Shown in pieces: positions 21,610 through 23,096 of a DNA stretch of 23,096 bases. The translations under genes were made by a program, and so were the position numbers. The notes beneath the pieces are model-generated. The model searched no databases. It was given only the letters and a program-made list of their open reading frames with translations, and was not told the origin of the DNA. Position 1 is the stretch's first letter. The number at the start of each line of letters is the position of its first letter. Location of the stretch: the NCBI GenBank assembly GCA_016296565.1, contig JAEDJB010000014.1, positions 1 to 23,096 of the forward strand, read 5' to 3'. The stretch comes from Oscillospiraceae bacterium (lineage in GTDB: Bacteria; Bacillota; Clostridia; Oscillospirales; Oscillospiraceae).

Positions 21610-22382
21610 GACGGGACCTGCACTTTTACTATGACATCTCCCTGACCTTCGGCGGGCCGGTGACCCAGCACGCCTTTGTCCTGCGCTGCCTGCCCCCCAC
21701 CTTTCCTGGCCAGGAGATTCTGGACGTGACCCTGGATCTGGACCCTCGGGTTCCCTATGCCCGGCAGCGGGATGGGTTCGGAAATTTGCTGCAAGTCGGT
21801 CAGGTGGAAGAACCCCACGACCACTTCCGCTACACCGTCCGGGGCACAGCCCGGCTGGATCTGGACCGCAGGGCAAAGGAACCCTGCCACCCGGTGTTCC
21901 GGTACCCTTCGGCCTACACAGCGGCAAACCCGGCCATGGAGGCTTATCTTCAGACTCTGGACCTGCCGGAGGACCCGGCGGAGCGGGCCTGGGCCCTGGC
22001 CCAGGGGGTGCGGGACCACATGACCTACGCCCCGGGGGAGACCGGGGTGACCACCACGGCGGCCCAGGCCTTTGACACCGGGCGGGGGGTCTGCCAGGAC
22101 TTTGCCCATGTCTATCTGGCCCTGGCCAGACGCGCGGGGCTGGCGGCCCGGTATGTAAACGGACTGCCCGAGGGAGAGGGGGCCAGCCACGCCTGGTGCG
22201 AGGTCTGGCTGAAGGGCTTCTGGGTGGGCATTGACCCCACCCGGAACCGGTGGACCGACGAGAGCTACCTCCGCTTCGGTGTGGGCCGGGACTATTGGGA
22301 CTGCCCCATGGAGCGGGGGGTGTTCTTTGGCCCGCCGGAGCAGACCCAGCGGGTGTTCATGCGGGTCAGCCGGCAGCAGTGA
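21606..22382 (+). CDS. Transglutaminase-like cysteine protease/amidase
   Basis: This 258-residue protein has an N-terminal beta-rich region (~1-100) of the Bact_transglu_N type and a transglutaminase core with the full triad: Cys163 (GRGVCQDFAH), His195 (GASHAWCEVW) and Asp210 (GIDPTRN). It should cut or exchange amide bonds through a thioester. In this gene context it is thought to trim or transfer the peptide made by the ATP-grasp enzyme. ATG 21606 overlaps the alpha-E stop by four bases (ATGA). The lack of a signal peptide puts it in the cytoplasm. The natural substrate is unknown. Confidence 0.94.
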   Translation: MRRDLHFYYDISLTFGGPVTQHAFVLRCLPPTFPGQEILDVTLDLDPRVPYARQRDGFGNLLQVGQVEEPHDHFRYTVRGTARLDLDRRAKEPCHPVFRYPSAYTAANPAMEAYLQTLDLPEDPAERAWALAQGVRDHMTYAPGETGVTTTAAQAFDTGRGVCQDFAHVYLALARRAGLAARYVNGLPEGEGASHAWCEVWLKGFWVGIDPTRNRWTDESYLRFGVGRDYWDCPMERGVFFGPPEQTQRVFMRVSRQQ

Positions 22383-22402
22383 GAGAGAAAGAAGTTGGTA
22401 GT

Positions 22403-23096
22403 ATGATTGAAAACGTGGTACAGCTTCCCCTGGCAGTGGGGGAGGACCTGGTGATTCAAAAGAACCGCATCGGCAGCGGCGGCAAACGGCTCTGTGTGGT
22501 CACCGGCACCCACGGGGACGAGCTGGAGGGACAGTATGTGGCCTGGCGGCTGGCCAGACTTCTGAAGGAGCACCCGGAGCATCTCCAGGGTACCGTGGAG
22601 ATCTATCCCGCCCTGAACCCGCTGGGCATCAGCACCATGACCCGGGGGATTCCCCTGTGCGACCTGGACATGAACCGGACCTTCCCCGGCAGCGAGGGCG
22701 GGTCCATGTCGGAGTATGTGGCGGCCAGGCTCATTCAGGATCTGTCCGGGGCGGATGTGTGCGTGGATATCCACGCCAGCAACGTGTTTCTCCGGGAAAT
22801 CCCCCAGGTGCGTATCAATGAGGATACCGCCCAGCGTCTGGTGCCCCTGGCCCGGCGGCTGAACATGGACCTGATCTGGATTCACGGCGCAGCAACCGTG
22901 CTGGAGTCCACCCTGGCCCACAGCCTCAACGCCCTGGGCACCCCTACCCTGGTGGTGGAGATGGGCATCGGCCTGCGGCTGACCCGGACCTATGGGGACC
23001 AGCTGCTCCGGGGGCTGCTCTCCCTCATGGCCCACCTGGGTATGTGGACCGCCCCGGTGATGCCGGTGGCGCCGCCCATCGTCAGCAGCGACGGCA
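22403..23096 (+). CDS. AstE/aspartoacylase-family M14 metallopeptidase (C-terminus missing)
   Basis: From ATG 22403 the frame gives 231 residues before the window ends. Zinc ligands His37 and Glu40 (GTHGDELEG) and His124 (DIHAS), the substrate-carboxylate pair NR (91-92, DMNRTFPG), and the catalytic-glutamate segment VVEMG (Glu186) are all present. This fits the succinylglutamate desuccinylase/aspartoacylase branch of the carboxypeptidase M14 family, which removes acyl groups from amino acids or C-terminal residues. The ribosome site is weak (AGAAAGAAG). An in-frame GTG at 22379 overlaps the transglutaminase stop (GTGA) and is an alternative start. As the fourth gene of the ATP-grasp operon it probably processes the same product. 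Confidence 0.9.
   Translation, partial: MIENVVQLPLAVGEDLVIQKNRIGSGGKRLCVVTGTHGDELEGQYVAWRLARLLKEHPEHLQGTVEIYPALNPLGISTMTRGIPLCDLDMNRTFPGSEGGSMSEYVAARLIQDLSGADVCVDIHASNVFLREIPQVRINEDTAQRLVPLARRLNMDLIWIHGAATVLESTLAHSLNALGTPTLVVEMGIGLRLTRTYGDQLLRGLLSLMAHLGMWTAPVMPVAPPIVSSDG

Overview
The window looks like a chromosomal stretch from a GC-rich, anaerobic, gut-type member of the Clostridia, most like Oscillospiraceae (Flavonifractor/Pseudoflavonifractor-like). This is an inference. It rests on strong purine-rich Shine-Dalgarno sites, frequent TTG starts, heavy GC bias at third codon positions (which creates many false antisense ORFs), perfect GC-rich hairpin terminators between convergent genes, and oxygen-sensitive Fe-S enzymes (a 2-hydroxyacyl-CoA dehydratase-type activase and a radical SAM enzyme). 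I see no rRNA, tRNA, CRISPR array, insertion sequence, integrase or phage gene.

Layout, left to right. (1) 1-838 (-): an LCM-type SAM methyltransferase cut by the window edge. (2) 977-5134 (-): a 1385-residue MMPL/RND exporter whose second extracytoplasmic loop carries nine degenerate ~80-residue repeats, divergent from a TetR regulator (5301-5867, +). (3) 5913-6977 (-): an XRE regulator with a TPR-like C-terminus, then an EcsC-family protein (7082-7864, -), each with its own promoter. (4) 8084-8767 (+): stand-alone purC with a leader hairpin. (5) 8890-12581 (-): a four-gene operon of TVP38/VTT membrane protein, two paralogous three-cysteine dehydratase-like proteins and their ATP-dependent activase, with overlapping or near-overlapping junctions. 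It is divergent from a second TetR regulator (12773-13309, +, TTG start). (6) 13392-14399 (-) and 14717-16093 (+): a divergent pair that proves homologous along most of its length. One is a radical SAM enzyme; the other is a relative that has lost the CX3CX2C cluster motif. (7) 16183-18736 (-): an operon of LysR regulator, TrmH/SpoU RNA methyltransferase and TauE/SafE anion exporter. (8) 18878-19436 (+): an aldo/keto reductase reduced to a ~34-codon stump with a nonsense codon, followed by an intact cupin. (9) 19643-23096 (+): an operon of circularly permuted ATP-grasp, alpha-E, transglutaminase-like protein and AstE/aspartoacylase-like M14 metallopeptidase (cut by the window edge). This is the known but biochemically obscure amidoligase/peptide-modification module. 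Its promoter contains a palindrome and is followed at once by a factor-independent terminator in the leader.

The strongest leads for undescribed biology are the radical SAM / cysteine-less relative pair with its inverted-repeat-rich divergent control region, the repeat-bearing MMPL exporter, the split three-component activase/dehydratase-like operon led by a VTT membrane protein, and the promoter-proximal terminator in front of the ATP-grasp operon. All functional assignments come from reading motifs by eye; no database search was run.
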